Below are positions 20,309-32,800 of a stretch of DNA of 64,000 nt, piece by piece. How positions within the stretch are numbered: position 1 is the first letter of the stretch; each line of letters begins with the position of its first letter. The translations under genes were made by a program, and so were the position numbers. The stretch covers positions 186,001-250,000 of the forward strand of contig CM030938.1 in NCBI GenBank assembly GCA_018136815.1. Reading direction: 5' to 3'. This DNA is from Isochrysis galbana. Lineage: Eukaryota > Haptophyta > Isochrysidales > Isochrysidaceae. Below the pieces are notes generated by a model. It made no database searches, was not told the origin of the DNA, and saw only the letters and a program-made list of their open reading frames with translations.

Positions 20309-21463
20309 ATGGCGGGACGCCTCTTCAATGAGAGCCTCTGGAACGACTGGCGAGGCAAAGACCCCCCCACGGCCCAGCAACTAAGGTCAGATCAATTGGG
20401 ATCCAGAAGAACACGTGATGCACAGGATGTTGCGCATGATGAGATGTTTGGCTTGCCCAAGCCCAGGAATAGCTCGCCGGGGAAGTTCGGAAGGCGGCAA
20501 TCGGATATTCATGCCTCACCGACCGGGGGTGTGCCTAATCCGGTGCCTTCGCCCGACAATGGGTTCACTAAATTGGACGCCCGTGCGCGGCATGAGGAGA
20601 TGCAAAGGGAAGCAATTTTGGCACCTGCAACCTTTGGTAGGCGCCGAAATCCTGAAATCGGAGCCTACTTTGATGGTACAGTTGTCAACATGCACAAGAA
20701 TTATGGCGAGATGACCCAGCGAGCGGCTGGGCGAGAGGAACGCGTGGCGGGCACTGGGGCACAAGTGATCTATAGCGGACAGCGCCACAAGACACAAGAG
20801 TACTCGCCGCCGCAGCGCATGAATCGCTCCGACACCGAGCTGTTCCCAGCACAGCCAGTAGCCTCTCACCCAGCAGATTGTTCCAGTCCCACGAAAGAAG
20901 TGTATTACGGGCGACCCCGCACAGATGTGGTGGGGGGTCCCGGTGGTCCAGGATGGACGAATGGTCATTTGTCAAGTGGCTATGAACGCGACTCGTATGG
21001 CCGGACCAGTGAAATGACAATGCTCATCGACCATGTCAACAAGCACGACCTCAGCTACCAACCACCACCGGAACCCGACCGGACATGGAAGCTTGGAGCG
21101 CCGCCAGTACACCACTTCAGCTTCGAGGACCGAGGCCGTGCTCGAATGTTTCCATATAAAGAATCAGATGTAACAACTTTCACAAAGCGAGAGCCTCACA
21201 ACTATAGCGTGAATGGAGGGGACGAGGAGAGGTACATGGCTCACATTCCAACTGATGTGACGGACCCGCATGCCTACGAACGGAGTCGGGGACGGTTGCT
21301 GCCTAGCGTGAGAGACAACGCATACTCAATAAATTTGGGAGCCGGCGCGTTGTCGCCAAACAACTCGAGCAAGAATCAGGGGATGTTCTGGACACAACCC
21401 AACGGTGCAAGCACGGGGCTTGCTGCCCAAAGTGAGTTCGGGCGCCCGACGCCATCTTACTGA
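20309..21463 (+). CDS. Hypothetical protein, 384 aa
   Basis: Single long frame from an ATG in a reasonable context (CCGAAATGGCGGG) to TGA. The composition is soluble, rich in Gly, Pro, Arg, Asn and Ser, with no signal peptide or membrane segment. Motifs recur loosely: FGRRQS, FGRRRNPEI, YYGRPR, SYGRTSEM, and Tyr/Pro-rich repeats around YQPPPEPDRTW. The C-terminus is EFGRPTPSY. This style (short Tyr/Gly/Arg blocks in a disordered background) is common in microtubule-associated and flagellar proteins, but I cannot assign a family. The absence of stops over 385 codons, with no good frame opposite, supports a real gene. An upstream exon cannot be excluded. Confidence 0.6.
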   Translation: MAGRLFNESLWNDWRGKDPPTAQQLRSDQLGSRRTRDAQDVAHDEMFGLPKPRNSSPGKFGRRQSDIHASPTGGVPNPVPSPDNGFTKLDARARHEEMQREAILAPATFGRRRNPEIGAYFDGTVVNMHKNYGEMTQRAAGREERVAGTGAQVIYSGQRHKTQEYSPPQRMNRSDTELFPAQPVASHPADCSSPTKEVYYGRPRTDVVGGPGGPGWTNGHLSSGYERDSYGRTSEMTMLIDHVNKHDLSYQPPPEPDRTWKLGAPPVHHFSFEDRGRARMFPYKESDVTTFTKREPHNYSVNGGDEERYMAHIPTDVTDPHAYERSRGRLLPSVRDNAYSINLGAGALSPNNSSKNQGMFWTQPNGASTGLAAQSEFGRPTPSY

Positions 21464-22759
21464 CAATCTGTTTAGATAGGGCCCATTTTGCTCGTTGAGA
21501 TGCCGAGATGCTTGAGGCGCGTGTGGTAAGTCGCATAACCCTGGAAAATAGAGCAGAGCACTAAGTGTTGTCACACGAAAAGTTAGTGTATTGGGCGATG
21601 TCGCATGCCGATGCACTTCATGGCGCTAGGTAGTTTGTGCGCGGATGTGGTTGCGCCGTCTTTTAAGGGTTCTTTGCCCAAACTATACACCTTGCCGCTC
21701 CTCAAACATACGGATAAACATCCTCACTTCAAACACATAACGCGCCTTGGAGGGCTGAGTACCCAGAACAGATTCACGTCCAGCCGCTCGGATGCGTGTA
21801 GCGTGAAGGCTGTGCGGCCAACACCGCGAAGACTCCTGCCATTTGGCGTGGTGTCCTGAGACAACATGAATCTTCGAAGCCTTGGATACCTTAGCGGGCT
21901 TTACACCCGCCCCGATGGCACACCCAGAAAACCAAAGACCAAAGACAGACTATTTGTATTTTGTATACCCCGAGGTGCTCCCACCCCGGCCAGCTTACAG
22001 CTTAATTAAAGGCCCTTTACCTAATGGCATGGAAACACATACTCAGGGACTTCTACAGCAAGCCACGCCGTACTTAGGATGGCGAGAGCTAGAACCCGGA
22101 GGAGAGAGACGACGCGATACCACTTATTCCTGTCTGTGCGTAACTGTCACCCCGTCGGATCGTCCGTCGCCCCGTCGCTCTCTTGTCGGCATTCTCTTCC
22201 TTGTTCGGTCTGTCAGCAGGTTCCTGTGCGTTCCGTGATAAGGATACGTTAGTGTGGAGAGTGTTGACGTGAGTGTAGTGTCATCTCGTCGGTCTATCGG
22301 ACTCTGGCCGTCTGTCGTCTGTCGTTCTTCGTTCGTCGCTCTCGTTCTCGTCCTCGTTCCCGTTCTCGTCCCTCGTTCTCAACACTAACTCAATACCAAA
22401 CCTCTCCACTCCCTCAGCCCTAGCCTATCCATCCCGATCCGCCCAGCCATGTCCGCTCCGTCGTCGCGCTCGCCCTCGCCCAAGCCCGTCCTCCCGCCTT
22501 CCTCTGCTGAGGACTGAGGAGGTGGTCCAGCCCGTCATTCCATCACTCCCGGCCACCTTCGCCGCGCCTTCCGCCGATCGTCTCCCTTCCGAATCATCGC
22601 ATATTGAGCCCGTGGTCATGCTCGATCCGTCATGATAGTGAGGGCGAGGGTGAGTGAGGGTGATGTGGTAGTTTTGTTTTTAGGAGGTCAGTTTTGTTTT
22701 TGCCGCTTGCGAGCTGATACAAGGTACTGATATCAGTGTAAGCTCCAAATCCTTGCGAG
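21464..22759. other. Intergenic with mobile-element debris
   Basis: Positions 21674-21742 encode KLYTLPLLKH...DKHPHFKHIT in the plus strand, the second copy of the peptide found at 9365-9433. Positions 22100-22530 are T/C-rich, with (CGTTCT)-like simple repeats at 22320-22380, and lead to ATGTCCGCTCCGTCGTCGCG at 22449, which opens only 22 codons; this could be the start of a degenerated retroelement ORF. No intact gene is seen. Confidence 0.4.
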
Positions 22760-23520
22760 CTCGCAAGCTGACGCAACAACTATGCCCCTCCCCTCGATAT
22801 TTGTCCTCCCCCCAGTGCACGCACCGACCCCGCGCACCCCAGCACGTCCTCTCCTCGAGTCCACGCTGGGGGAAAACCCCTTCCGGGTAAAAACAACGCA
22901 GGGGGGGGGGGGCACTCGTGAATGAGAGCCCAGAAGCGCTAATCTCTCTCGCCGAGGCGAGTGGCCGCGGCGAGCCGCGGCCCTTCCCTCCTGGTTCTGG
23001 TGCCCCCGTCTTCTCTTACCCAAACGGGGCGAGAAGACACGTAAACGCCGGAGGGGAGAGCTGCCACTCCCCCCTCCCCTCCCTCTTCCCTCTTCCTCCT
23101 CTCTTCCCTGCGGCTCTGGCCCATGGCGCGCGCCTGCGGCCCCTCTTCAGGTCCCCAGGAGGCCAGCAGGGGCCTGGGAGCCCAGCTCAAGGGGCAGGTG
23201 AGGCTGGGGCATGGCCGTGGCCCCTCCTGCCTCTCCCTCGCTGGCTCTCGAGCCCCTGCCGGTCGACGGGAGCTGGCTGGGGGCTCCTGATCAGGGGGGC
23301 CCAGGGGGAGGAGGGGTTGGTCAGAGCGAGAAGCAGGCCAACGCGGGCCAGGGCGTGCGATCTGTGCCCGACTCTCAGGGAGAGTCTGGGCTGTCTGGGT
23401 GAGTCCCCCCTACATGCCAAGAGGCAGCGCAGGGGGGTGGATGGTTCTCGCCCCCCATGAGGGGAGTCGAGAGAGTGGGGGGGGCGCGAGGCCCCCCTCC
23501 ATGGCGACCAATCATAAGAT
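22760..23520. mobile_element. GC-rich repeat element (copy 3, inverted relative to copy 2)
   Basis: The sequence runs as the reverse complement of 10265-11075: CCCCTCGATATTTGTCCTCC, then GGGGAAAACCCCTTCCGGGT, GGCGAGAAGACACGT, CCATGGCGCGCGCC, GAGGGAGAGGCAGG, ending in ATGGCGACCAATCATAAG, a decayed version of the AAGTATAAACTTAGTT terminus. No ORF is credible. Opposite orientation of two copies about 12 kb apart gives scope for inversion. Confidence 0.6.
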
Positions 23521-23637
23521 TTGTCATGTAGTAAACTAGAGAGTAATCTATGACAAGCGGATTTGGCAGGCTGAGAGCACACGGCACACACAAAATCTCA
23601 CAATACTTTATTCTCGCTTGTTTTCTCGTCCTTCGCT

Positions 23638-25430
23638 TCACGACCGGGAGAAGCGTGGCACCCCCGCTGGTATCACCGAAGGCATTTGCTCTGCCTTCTG
23701 AACGAGCCCACTTGCAGGCCTTGATGACGGTGGGCTTCCTTCCGGCACGAGAGAAAGGGCAGGCACCGAGCCCTCATTAGTTGGGCCACTATGATCCACC
23801 GACTTGCTAAAAGGTGCCATCGGCACGAGGAAGCGTCGGAGCATTTCATAGGCACGTAAGGGCTGATCTTGTGGCACCATGTGCCCGCAGCCACGCAGCA
23901 CGACATAAGAGAGCGTCGGGGAGGAGCTTCCAGCTGGACCACGAATTCGTGGGCCCTTCATCGACTTTGCTTGCCGGACGTATCCCGCTAGATCGGACGT
24001 TTCGTCGGTGGGCTTCATGAACATGGGCAACGTAGGAGCAGAAGCGTACTCCCTCGCACCTGACCATTGGAGCTTATCCATCGCGCGCTGTGTGCCAGAT
24101 GGACCGAGTATTATGTCGTTTTGACCCGAATAGATTAGTACATGGTAGTGCTCCATGAGGACCTGAACGGGAAGAGGAGGGCCTCATGTCACACCGTCTC
24201 AGTAAACGAGGGTGCACATTGCTCGTAGACGAGCGGTCAAGGCAAGGATGTCAATTTTTGCGAACTTTCTGGCAAGTGAGCGATGTGCCAAAGCCGCACC
24301 TCGAGCCAAGGTACAACACCCACCACCCAGTCTCCGATCAATTTGGTCTCAACGCTTTGATTGTAAATGGTGTAATTTGTGCTTCCTACATGAAGCGCCT
24401 CTGCAACCTGGGGAGTATTCAACCATCGCGGAAACGCCTCTCCTGCTCCCAAACCAATCGATGGCCTCGTGGCAAAGTTGAAATAATTGCGGCCCATCTT
24501 GGTGGTGTTAGCGTAGTATGTGTTTGGAAAGTAGTCGCCGTTGAGCTCCTCATCGAACACATGGAATGCTCCCACAGCGTCGCCTCGTGCCAGAGCTGCG
24601 TGAAACTTCTCGTCGTACTCACCATATTTTTGGACATCTCTTGTATCCGCCATCCCAAGAGAGAAGAGGAGCGGGCCGAAACCTGTCATCTGCGATGGCG
24701 GGTCGAATGCGCCATCACCGATGGCAATCCCCATCAGGTTGATCTTGCGGTGGGCGGAGGCGCCTATATTACGCATATGGATCGTGTGTGCGACGGCAGG
24801 AATGTATTTTCCCGCGTATGATTCACCCGTCGCGTAGAAAGGATTCGCGCGTAGGTTGGGGAATAGATCAAAGAATTGTTGCAACGCCTCGTACAGATCA
24901 GCACCAATCGTGGTCTGGTTGGTGGCCATCCGTCTTTCCACCCCTGTGAAGGAGAAGCCGGTGCCGAGCGGATTGTCCAGTGCGAGCAGGTGGGCATCCA
25001 GGTTCCAGTGGACGGCTCGTGGTACGATTTCTAGCGTATCTGAGATGCCGAAAGGGCCGAGCTCGGTGAAGAACCCGATAAGAGAGGAGGCGCCCGGGCC
25101 ACCATTCAGCCAGAGCAACACTGGCGCATCCTCGCGCCTTGAGGCAGCCTTTGAGAAGAGGAAGTAAGTATGGCTGTTGGTGGGTGCATCGATGGTGAAG
25201 AAGCCAGAGTAGAGCTCCGTCGCATTGTAGCCATTTAGCACGACCCTAGAAGCCTGTTGAGCGAGCTTCGGGCTGTGTGGAAGCATCGGCGTCACGATGT
25301 TGCGTTCATCACGCACAGCAGCCATCCCGGTGCACAGGCCCAGCAGCAGCGTCGACATCCGTTTGGGCGTGACGAGAGTAGACCCTCGGGGTCTGGCTCC
25401 TGTGACGCTCACGCTGCGGCTGCCAGTCAA
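23638..25430 (-). CDS. Serine carboxypeptidase (peptidase family S10)
   Basis: Exons on the minus strand: 25430-24300 and 24162-23638. The intron 24299-24163 begins GTGCGG, ends TTCAG and is phase 0; it joins WLE to VLMEHYHVLIYSG in the middle of a conserved block. Family S10 enzymes remove C-terminal residues in lysosome, vacuole or secretory compartments. The triad is complete: S204 in GESYAG, D393 in YSGQNDIIL, H471 in GCGHMVPQ. WLNGGPGASS and the NPLGTGFSF block are also present, so it should be active. It resembles CPVL/vitellogenic carboxypeptidases. Met25 followed by STLLLGLCTGMAAV would give a short signal peptide, so translation may start there (25358) rather than at 25430. NxS/T sites occur. 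The tail after His is longer than usual and low in complexity. Confidence 0.9.
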
Positions 25431-26093
25431 GCCTAATTACCTCCCCCCCCCTCCCTCTGCCTGGCGCGCGAGGCGAGGGCCGCCGGTTCCTTCGCTCACG
25501 CGGCCCGACCGCGTCCGGAGGGGATGGGCGGTCTCAGTAGAGAGGGACGGGCGTGAGTTCTCATGGGGACGGCCGATTTCTCCTTCTCCTCCGGCACCTA
25601 GGAATACTAGAGTAGTTGTACTCTGAACCTCTCTTCCGCCCCCCCCCCCCCCCCCCCCCCCCGCCCCTCTCCGCCTCCTCCCCTCCCTGCTCCCTTCCCT
25701 TCCCGCCCTGTCTTCAGCTCCTACAAGACCCCCCCCCCCCGTCCACATACTCCATGAACTCGTTGTTCTTCTGAACCCGAGGCGTTCCCCTCGCGAGCTC
25801 AAGCTAGAGAGAGAGTGGATACTCCTACGTAATCTACTCTGGTAGGAGTACTCCCAGCGATTAGTTGAAAGTTGAAAGTACGAGAAGAGACTATATTGTA
25901 GAAGGAGAGGTAAAATGACGACGAAAGGGCACCCCCAAGGGAGTGAATTATCTCCTCGAGAGATCATGAGAAAATACTTTATGGGAAGGCCACGACAGAG
26001 GAGAAAGCGGGGGAGGTTGAGGAGAACAGGTGATGAGGAGAGAGAGAAAGTGGACTAGCAGGTACGCGTAGGGAGGAGAGGCGAGGAGCGGCG
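25431..26093. other. Intergenic with C-homopolymers
   Basis: Contains a run of about 22 C (near 25641-25662) and another C run near 25731. A short near-palindromic motif, TAGGAGTACTCC, lies near 25841; a related GAGTACT occurs at 16183. It is the 5' flank of the carboxypeptidase. Long frames through the C tracts are artefacts of composition. Confidence 0.4.
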
Positions 26094-26348
26094 ATGGCTT
26101 GCCTTGGCCAGCATGGCTGCACGCTCGAGTCGCACCCGGAGCTCCTCGCGTGGGCTCGTGCCGCGACAGTGCAGCAGATGAAGCAGAAGGAGTCATCGAA
26201 CTCGCACATAGGCTCCAAGCGCGTAGCCACAGAGGCACAGATCGGACAGGGGCCCACCTTTGATGAAGAGCCACCCGCCGTGTTGAAGCGCTCTCGCACC
26301 TGGACCTTGCCCAATCTCTCTGCGCAGCCATCGAATGAGACGTGCTGA
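26094..26348 (+). CDS. Small hypothetical protein, 84 aa
   Basis: ATG in good context (GGCGATGGCTTG), stop TGA. The sequence is mixed and protein-like: MACLGQHGCTLESHPELLAW, a helical AATVQQMKQKESS, an acidic-proline patch FDEEPPAVLKRSRTWTLPNL. There is no signal peptide, membrane segment or known domain. It could be a complete small protein or the first exon of something larger, though no clear donor was found before the stop. It is kept because it is the only unexplained protein-like frame in a 2-kb stretch. Confidence 0.35.
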   Translation: MACLGQHGCTLESHPELLAWARAATVQQMKQKESSNSHIGSKRVATEAQIGQGPTFDEEPPAVLKRSRTWTLPNLSAQPSNETC

Positions 26349-27404
26349 TGAAATCAGACCATTCTACATAGTGACGACGTCACCCTGGTGTCGCCTTCTT
26401 CTCCATTACCTCGCATGTTCTCCCTTGTGAGCTCTACCCAGGAGAATGGGCAGGTTGCATTTGTACCAATACGGGAAGTGAACCATCAGCAGGCAGCTAC
26501 CGAATCAAGGACATGAGCTCTGAAGCCAATGTATCTTCACTCGAAGGCCATTGTTCTTTCTTTGTTGATTTGGGACGGAAATACTCTTGTGCCGACAACA
26601 CGGACACATATGATCACCACATGTGCCACACGTGCATGTGCTGTATGCAAATTTTTGACCCAAGACCTGTGCAATATGTCTTATTTGACGAATGTATGAC
26701 GCCATCGTGATTGTTTTGGCTGTTCTCGTGTGTGGATTAGGTGCCAACAAATTGCATTCTGTGGAGAGTGGTGCACGATCGGGCTGTGCTGCATGTGAAA
26801 TGTGAACTATGGAATATGGCCATGTGTATGTACATAATTAAGTTCTTCCCAGGGATGAGCGCGTGTGCAGTTGGGGCAATGTGTGATTGTGCTCTTCTCC
26901 TACTCTATACTCTGCCTCTGCCCCCCCCCCCCCCCCCCGTCAGAACGTACAAGACCCAACGGCCAATAACGCTCGTGCGTGACGGACGTGGACGTGGGCA
27001 AACTTCAATTAACCTTGCGAGCTTCAAGTTCGAACTTCGAACGACTCGTAGACTTGAACTTGACTAGAACTTGAATAAACTCGTCGAAAATTGTAAGTTG
27101 GTGTTGGTAGCCTGGTCACTGGCCACTCACTATGGAGTCGGAAAGGGCACCACTCAGAATGTCGGGTATTAAGTATTAAGGCGTGGAACAAGAACAAGAT
27201 ACCCAGATATCGAGCTATCGAGGAGCAAAATCAGCTATCGTTATCTAACTAGATAGCAGTCGTAGCAAAAGGCGCAATCAGTATTTACAAGGTTGATAAT
27301 TGATAACGGGGTCTCGCTGAGGGCCAGCGGTGCGCGCCGTTCAAGGGCAAGGGCCCATGCGGCTAAGTGCTAAGTAAGAAGTAAGGGCGCGTAGGTAGGA
27401 CAGT
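26349..27404. other. Intergenic, no gene seen
   Basis: Less GC-rich than its neighbours. Contains a C homopolymer near 26921-26938, a stretch of overlapping AAGTTCGAACTTCGAA and ACTTGAACTTGACTAGAAC near 27025-27075, and a direct CCAAGTG triplication at 27408-27424 that marks the start of the region duplicated after the sequence gap. Confidence 0.35.
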
Positions 27405-27504
27405 GCCAAGTGCCAAGTGCCAAGCAGACTACAATTATTCTTTACACACTACACCCTGTTAGTGTAGACTAGTATGTGATGCTACCAACCCACACTTCAC
27501 ACTT

Positions 27505-27542
<38 letters not shown>

Positions 27543-28192
27543 GCACGCACGCACGCACGCACGCACGCAGAGGAGGCTGGGGCTGGGCCCTGGCCTCCCC
27601 TGCCTCTCCCTCGCTGGCGCTCCTGAGCCTCTGGGGCCCCCACTCTTAGGCCGGTCACTCACGCTTTTTAACAACTATTTTCCATCCCTCCTGGGTGTCC
27701 AAGGATTCCCCAGGGACCCCCCTTACCTGCCCCCCCTCCCCCCCCCCCCCCCCGCGAACCCCCTCTACCCCACGAAAATCCATGGCGTCGGTGAGTGACT
27801 CCCCCGCCTTGTCCGGCCCATGGAGGTCTATTTTGGGAGAATGGGAGGATTGCGCGCGTGAGGGAATCAAAGCAGTGAATGTCGGGCGAATCCCCATAAG
27901 AAACGCGGAGGTTCCGCGTCGGCCGATCGCCGGCTGTCGGCCTCGCAATGGCTGCCAGCTGGTGAGGAGCCCAAGCTCAAGCGCCTCGCGAGGGATGTGG
28001 GAGGTCCCTGGTGGGTCGCACGCTCGATCTCGAGGGTCGCACAGTCCGGTAGTGACATATCCCCGCCCATCGCGCCGCAGGCATACGATAATTCGACACG
28101 GCCCGACCTCCATGAGGCCGGCCCCTGGGACGCTGGCGAGCGCTGGCGAGCGCTGCCAGAAGTTCAGGCCCTCATGGAGGCCGTTCGCCGAG
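27405..28192. repeat. Left flank of the gypsy insertion (repeated at 38967-39729)
   Basis: The sequence holds a (GCAC)n microsatellite (27506-27567), a fragment of the GC-rich repeat family (27570-27650), a C homopolymer and then about 400 bp of possible host coding sequence ending TTCGCCGAG. The same DNA appears again at 38967-39729 with many single-base losses in short runs. Two plus-strand frames are open into the insertion site; one reads WLPAGEEPKLKRLARDVGG and WRALPEVQALMEAVRR. Without an ortholog I cannot say which, if either, is a gene. Confidence 0.6.
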
Positions 28193-29597
28193 TGTCAGAG
28201 CAAGGCTCATCTCACTCTTGGAGATGGCCTGCGAGGGCGCGCCGGCAGCTAGCGCGGAATGCGGTTCTTGCGGGGAGCTCATGGAGCTTTCCTCGGGGGT
28301 GACTACGGGCATGGTGATCGACGCACGACGCACGACGCACGGAGGGCGCGGAAGTGTGGAAGGAGGCTTGTGGGAGGTGGTGGCAGGCGACTGGGGGTGG
28401 CTCAGGCGCGTGCTTGGCTGGTATTGACTCGTTGACTCGGGGTATAGACTCGGGAACTCGGGGGGACTCGCTTGGGAACACGGTGGGACTCGACGAAGTT
28501 GCTACAAAAACACTCACAAGAAACCCAAACCCCAACGACCTTGGGCTCAGAAAACTAACGTAAACACTCCGGAATCATACGATAAACAAACCCTCCCCGT
28601 GCGACAAAGGCTGAGGTCGCGATCGCTCGTCATGCGCGAAGAAATACGGAAAGAGAGCGCAAAACTACGCAAACGAAGGGTTCAAACTATCGTTAAAGTG
28701 AAAACTCGTCCGCTGAAGCCAACGCGGAGGGTCGAGGAGAGGTCCAAACTCGCGCGGGGGGAAGAAGGCGATGTGCAGAGAGACCTTCTAGACAAGCGAC
28801 GAGCAAGGGGCGACGAAACAAGACGCGAGACGCGGGGCGCGTGCCATTCGTTCTTCCTTTCTTTCACCGAAAACGCGGCGAAACTAACGTTAAACATCGG
28901 TACCCCCTCCGCGAGAATCGCGAAGAAGAACGGACGAGATGGAGGCAATCATCGAAGGAATCGCGAGAGGGAGGAATCGAAGCGAGGGGGGGGAAACAGC
29001 GCGCGCGGGGGGGGGAACGAACGACGGCCGGAGGAAACGAACCGCGCGCGGAGGAGAAGAACCTCGCGCGGGGGGGGGGGGAATAATATAACGGCCGGAG
29101 GCGACGGATGGCACGCCGAGAGGAAGAACCTGCCGCGGGGGGCGAGGGACCGAGGGCACGGCGGGGCAGCGTGGGAGGGCGCGAGGGTGATCTCGGAGCG
29201 AGATCGCGTCCTTTCCCTCGCGGAGCGCAGAGAGACCCCCACGGAACATCCTGGGACCGGAGAATGTTTTGGACGAAACTTCCCTCCGTCGGCCGAGGAG
29301 AGGAGGACGGAGAGAGAGAGAGAGAGAGTCTCGCAGAGCAACTGCGGAACGAGAAGTCGAAGTCATGCCGGTTTATTACCTTAAACGAGCCAACAATTAT
29401 AGTAACAGCAAAAACAAAATTCGAATCGCAAATTTCGAGACCAAAATCTGCAAACCTGGACTTGAGACCATGGGGAATCCGAATCTGTGTGTCTTGTGCG
29501 TCAGTGGCAACACGGGGAACTGTTCAATTGTAATTGTGAGCGCGTACCTTACACGAATATTCATGCCTACAGCCTTCAGATGGGCAGGAATACAACA
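28193..29597 (-). repeat. LTR (3' LTR of the incomplete copy)
   Basis: 1405 bp. On the plus strand it reads TGTCAGAGCAAGG...AGGAATACAACA; in element orientation TGTTG...TGACA. A G-run (polypurine tract, GTCGGGGGG in element orientation) directly precedes it in the element. It differs from 52239-53642 mainly in the length of G homopolymers. A (GA)n tract lies near 29311-29329. Confidence 0.9.
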
Positions 29598-29861
29598 CCC
29601 CCCGACTTAAATCGAGACGTCTCCCGATGTCGAGCCAAGAGAGTTCATTTAACCATACGAGACGAGAGACTTAGAAGAGGAGGATTAACCCATGGATCCA
29701 AAGCGAGCACAAAATCGGCAGCTTAGCGCGGCGGCCCCCGATTTCGTACGCCACGTCCTACCACGTTCTCCCTTTTACAGGAGTTTTGCTCGGGCAGTTG
29801 CGCTGGGTCAGGCGCTGACGCGACGCTAATCATCCACTTCCGGTCGACTTAGCACTTAGCG

Positions 29862-32800
29862 CTACGAACGTGAACGAGAACGGGTACGACTTGAAGGCAG
29901 ATCAGGAGGAATACGATTTGACTCTTGAACTCGACGTGGAACTTGATTAGACTGGGGACTTGAACTTGGACTTGAAGAGGAGTCTACAGCGGAGTGAGCT
30001 TGGGGTTGAACCGGACGGCGGTCGAAAGTGGTGTCGTACGACTCAACTAGATCAGCACAACGCCGAAGCAACTCAATTCGAGACTCCCAAGTAGCTTCAG
30101 AACGAGGATAGCCGCGCCATTTGACGAGATACTTGAATGAAACTCCATCGCCCTTGCGATCGAGTAACTCTTCGACCAAGTACTCATCTTCAGCGAGCGG
30201 AGACGAATCGGTGACGGTGAAGTACGGACGAAGATTGGAAATGTGAACTTCATCCTTGACTTGACGATTTTCGAGATCGCGTAGACGGTAGCGAGTGGCC
30301 GAGATGGCTTCTTCTACTCGGTAGGGACCGGAGTAGAGATATTGAAGTTTGTTGGCGTGGCCAGGGATTCGACGACAAACTCTGTCTCCTGGTTTGAAGG
30401 TGACACCGAGTTTAGACTTTTGAGAGGCGGAGCGCATCGATTCGCGTTGGGCTTCTTGAGTACTTTCGAGGGCGGAACGCCACGACTCGAGAAGCTTCTT
30501 ATTGAGCTCGGTGGCGTAAATGACGGCATCGGACGGAGGCCTAGATGGAAGGAACTCGAGAACAGGAGCAGGGTCAGCAAGTTGAGCTGGAAGACGAAGC
30601 TCCCGACCAAACAAGATAGCCGCGGGTGACTTGGGTACGACGCGACCGGCGGTCGCTCGCATAGACATGAGAAGAAACGGAAGGTGGTCGACCCAATGGG
30701 CGCCGCCTTCATTGGAGACTCGAGTCATCGTGAGGAGAGTTTGTTGAGCTCTTTCCACTAGCCCTACGCCTTCGTGGCGATAAGCTTCAGTAGTGCTCAA
30801 GTCCGTTCCGGTCGCTTTGAGAATTAGGTCAACTAATCGAGAGCAAAGATTCGAGCCGGCGTCGGTTCGAAGTTGGCGAGGGACTCCATAACGAGAGACA
30901 ATGAGACGCATGAAGACGTCTAGACATTTCGCGGAAGAGGGGTTACCGTTGCAAGGCTCAGCTTCAATCCAACGAGAGAGAGAATCGACGAAAACAATTA
31001 GCTTATCAAAACCGGAGCGGCCGGATACGAAATCGTGGGTGGGAGCCATCGAAAGAATATCGCAATAGACGACGTCGAAAGGATAGGATCCGATAGAAAG
31101 ACCGGATGGATGGGCGAGCGGTCGCGGTAACGGTTTGCCAAGAGTGCATTCATGGCACTCTCGAACGTATTCCGATACAGAGGCGGACAAGCCAGGCCAG
31201 TACACTCGAGTACGAAGTAGGGTAGACATCCGTGTCGCACCGGGGTGACCAAGGTGGTCATGGTAGGCGCGGAGGTATGTGTCACGAAGGGACTCCGGAA
31301 TGTATAAACGAAGAGGAGCCTCTTCCGCTTCTGACGAACGGTAGTAGAGTAGGCCATCACGAAGGAGGAATCGGGATCTCTTCTTCGACGACGAGCCAAG
31401 GTCAGAGACCAGATCGGCGGTGATCGAACCGTGAGCTTTCGGAAGGGTCGACGCGAGTTCAGAAAGGATCGAGCTAGCGAACTCGTCGGTAGAGAGCGCT
31501 TGACGCAATTCGTCGGCATGAGGCACGCCCACATCGAGATACGAGGAGGTAATCGACTCCGAAGATTCCGATGCTTGACGAGCGAGCCTATCGTTTGCTT
31601 GTTGGCGGCGAGCAGTGAGGGTGGATGAAGTAACCGCGGCGGCAACTATGTCGTTAATTTCAAAAGAATCGAAAGAATGGACCTCACTCTCCTCGTGGTG
31701 GAGAGGATCGTGGTCGGGCTCGAGAGCAACTAAGCGGGACAAGCCGTCGGCGTCCCAGTGAGTGACTCCAGGTTTGTGCACGACGTCGAATCGATATTCG
31801 GCTAGCTTTAGGACCCATCGCATGAGGCGCGAGGCTGGACCACCGGTGACTTGATCTTTCATCGTGTGAAGCCAGCGCAAAGCTGAATGGTCTACGACGA
31901 GGGTGAAGTGGCGACCCCAAAGATAAGGCCTCCAATTTCGGATCGATTCTAGCGCTGCTAAAAGTTCGATTTCAGTAACTGTCCAATGGCGCTCAGCCGG
32001 ACTCAAACTACGACCGTAGTATGCAACGACGCGCTCTCTCCCTTCGTCGTCCTTCTGAGCAAGGACGCCGGCGATGCCGAGCTTGCTAGCACCGTCGGTC
32101 TTAACGAGGAAAGGACGGTCGTCTCGAGGAGGTGCGAGTACGGGTTCTTCACAGATAGCTTGCTTGAGATCTTCGATAGCCTGGCGACAGGCTTCTGTTT
32201 GCGACTCGACCGGGACATCGCACCCTTTCCGCGTGAGAGCGGTTAACGGCGCTGCACGGATCGCAAAACGGCGTATAAAACGGCGGTAGTACGAGCACAG
32301 TCCAAGGAAAGAACGGACGGCTTCGATAGAGTTGATTTGGGTAGGGTCGATTTTCGAGACGGCTTCCACTTTCTTGGGATCCATCCGAAGACCTTCACGC
32401 GAAACAACGTGGCCGAGATATTCAGCCGAGGTGGCAAAGAAAACGCATTTCGACATCTTGCAAGTGAGGCCCGCCCAGATGAGACGTTCCAAGACAAGAT
32501 CAAGACGGTGTAACATTTGTTGGAATGACGACTCTTCCCTGGCCTGCAGCGAGTCACCTACGCCTGTCGACCAGGCGCCGACATCATCCAAGTATGGCAT
32601 ACAAATCTCCCATGCCAGCCCACCGAGAACGGCGTCCATGAGGCGGCACATATACGAGGGACCGGATTGAACACCAAAAGGCAAGTAATTGAACTCGTAC
32701 TTGCCGCGATGAGTAGTGAACGCGGTGATATGTTTATCGGACTCTTTGATCGGTATACCCCAGAAACCAGATGCCAGGTCCAGGGTGCAAAGGAATAGAG

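Noticed and set aside
21605-21859. 84-codon plus-strand ORF as a gene
   Set aside because: Only residues 24-46 are conserved with the 9.4-kb relic; the rest has no counterpart, so it is treated as element debris.
22449-22630. Possible gene start ATGTCCGCTCCGTCG
   Set aside because: The frame stops after 22 codons and no splice donor leads to a further open exon.
27506-27567. Regular CACG/GCAC units resembling a CRISPR or protein repeat
   Set aside because: Simple tetranucleotide microsatellite without spacers; the Cys/Val-rich frame across it is compositional.
28599-29384. 261-codon plus-strand ORF inside the LTR, also visible in the other LTRs
   Set aside because: It is antisense to the element, Arg/Glu-rich from purine runs, and is broken at different points in the three LTRs by homopolymer changes, so it is not maintained.
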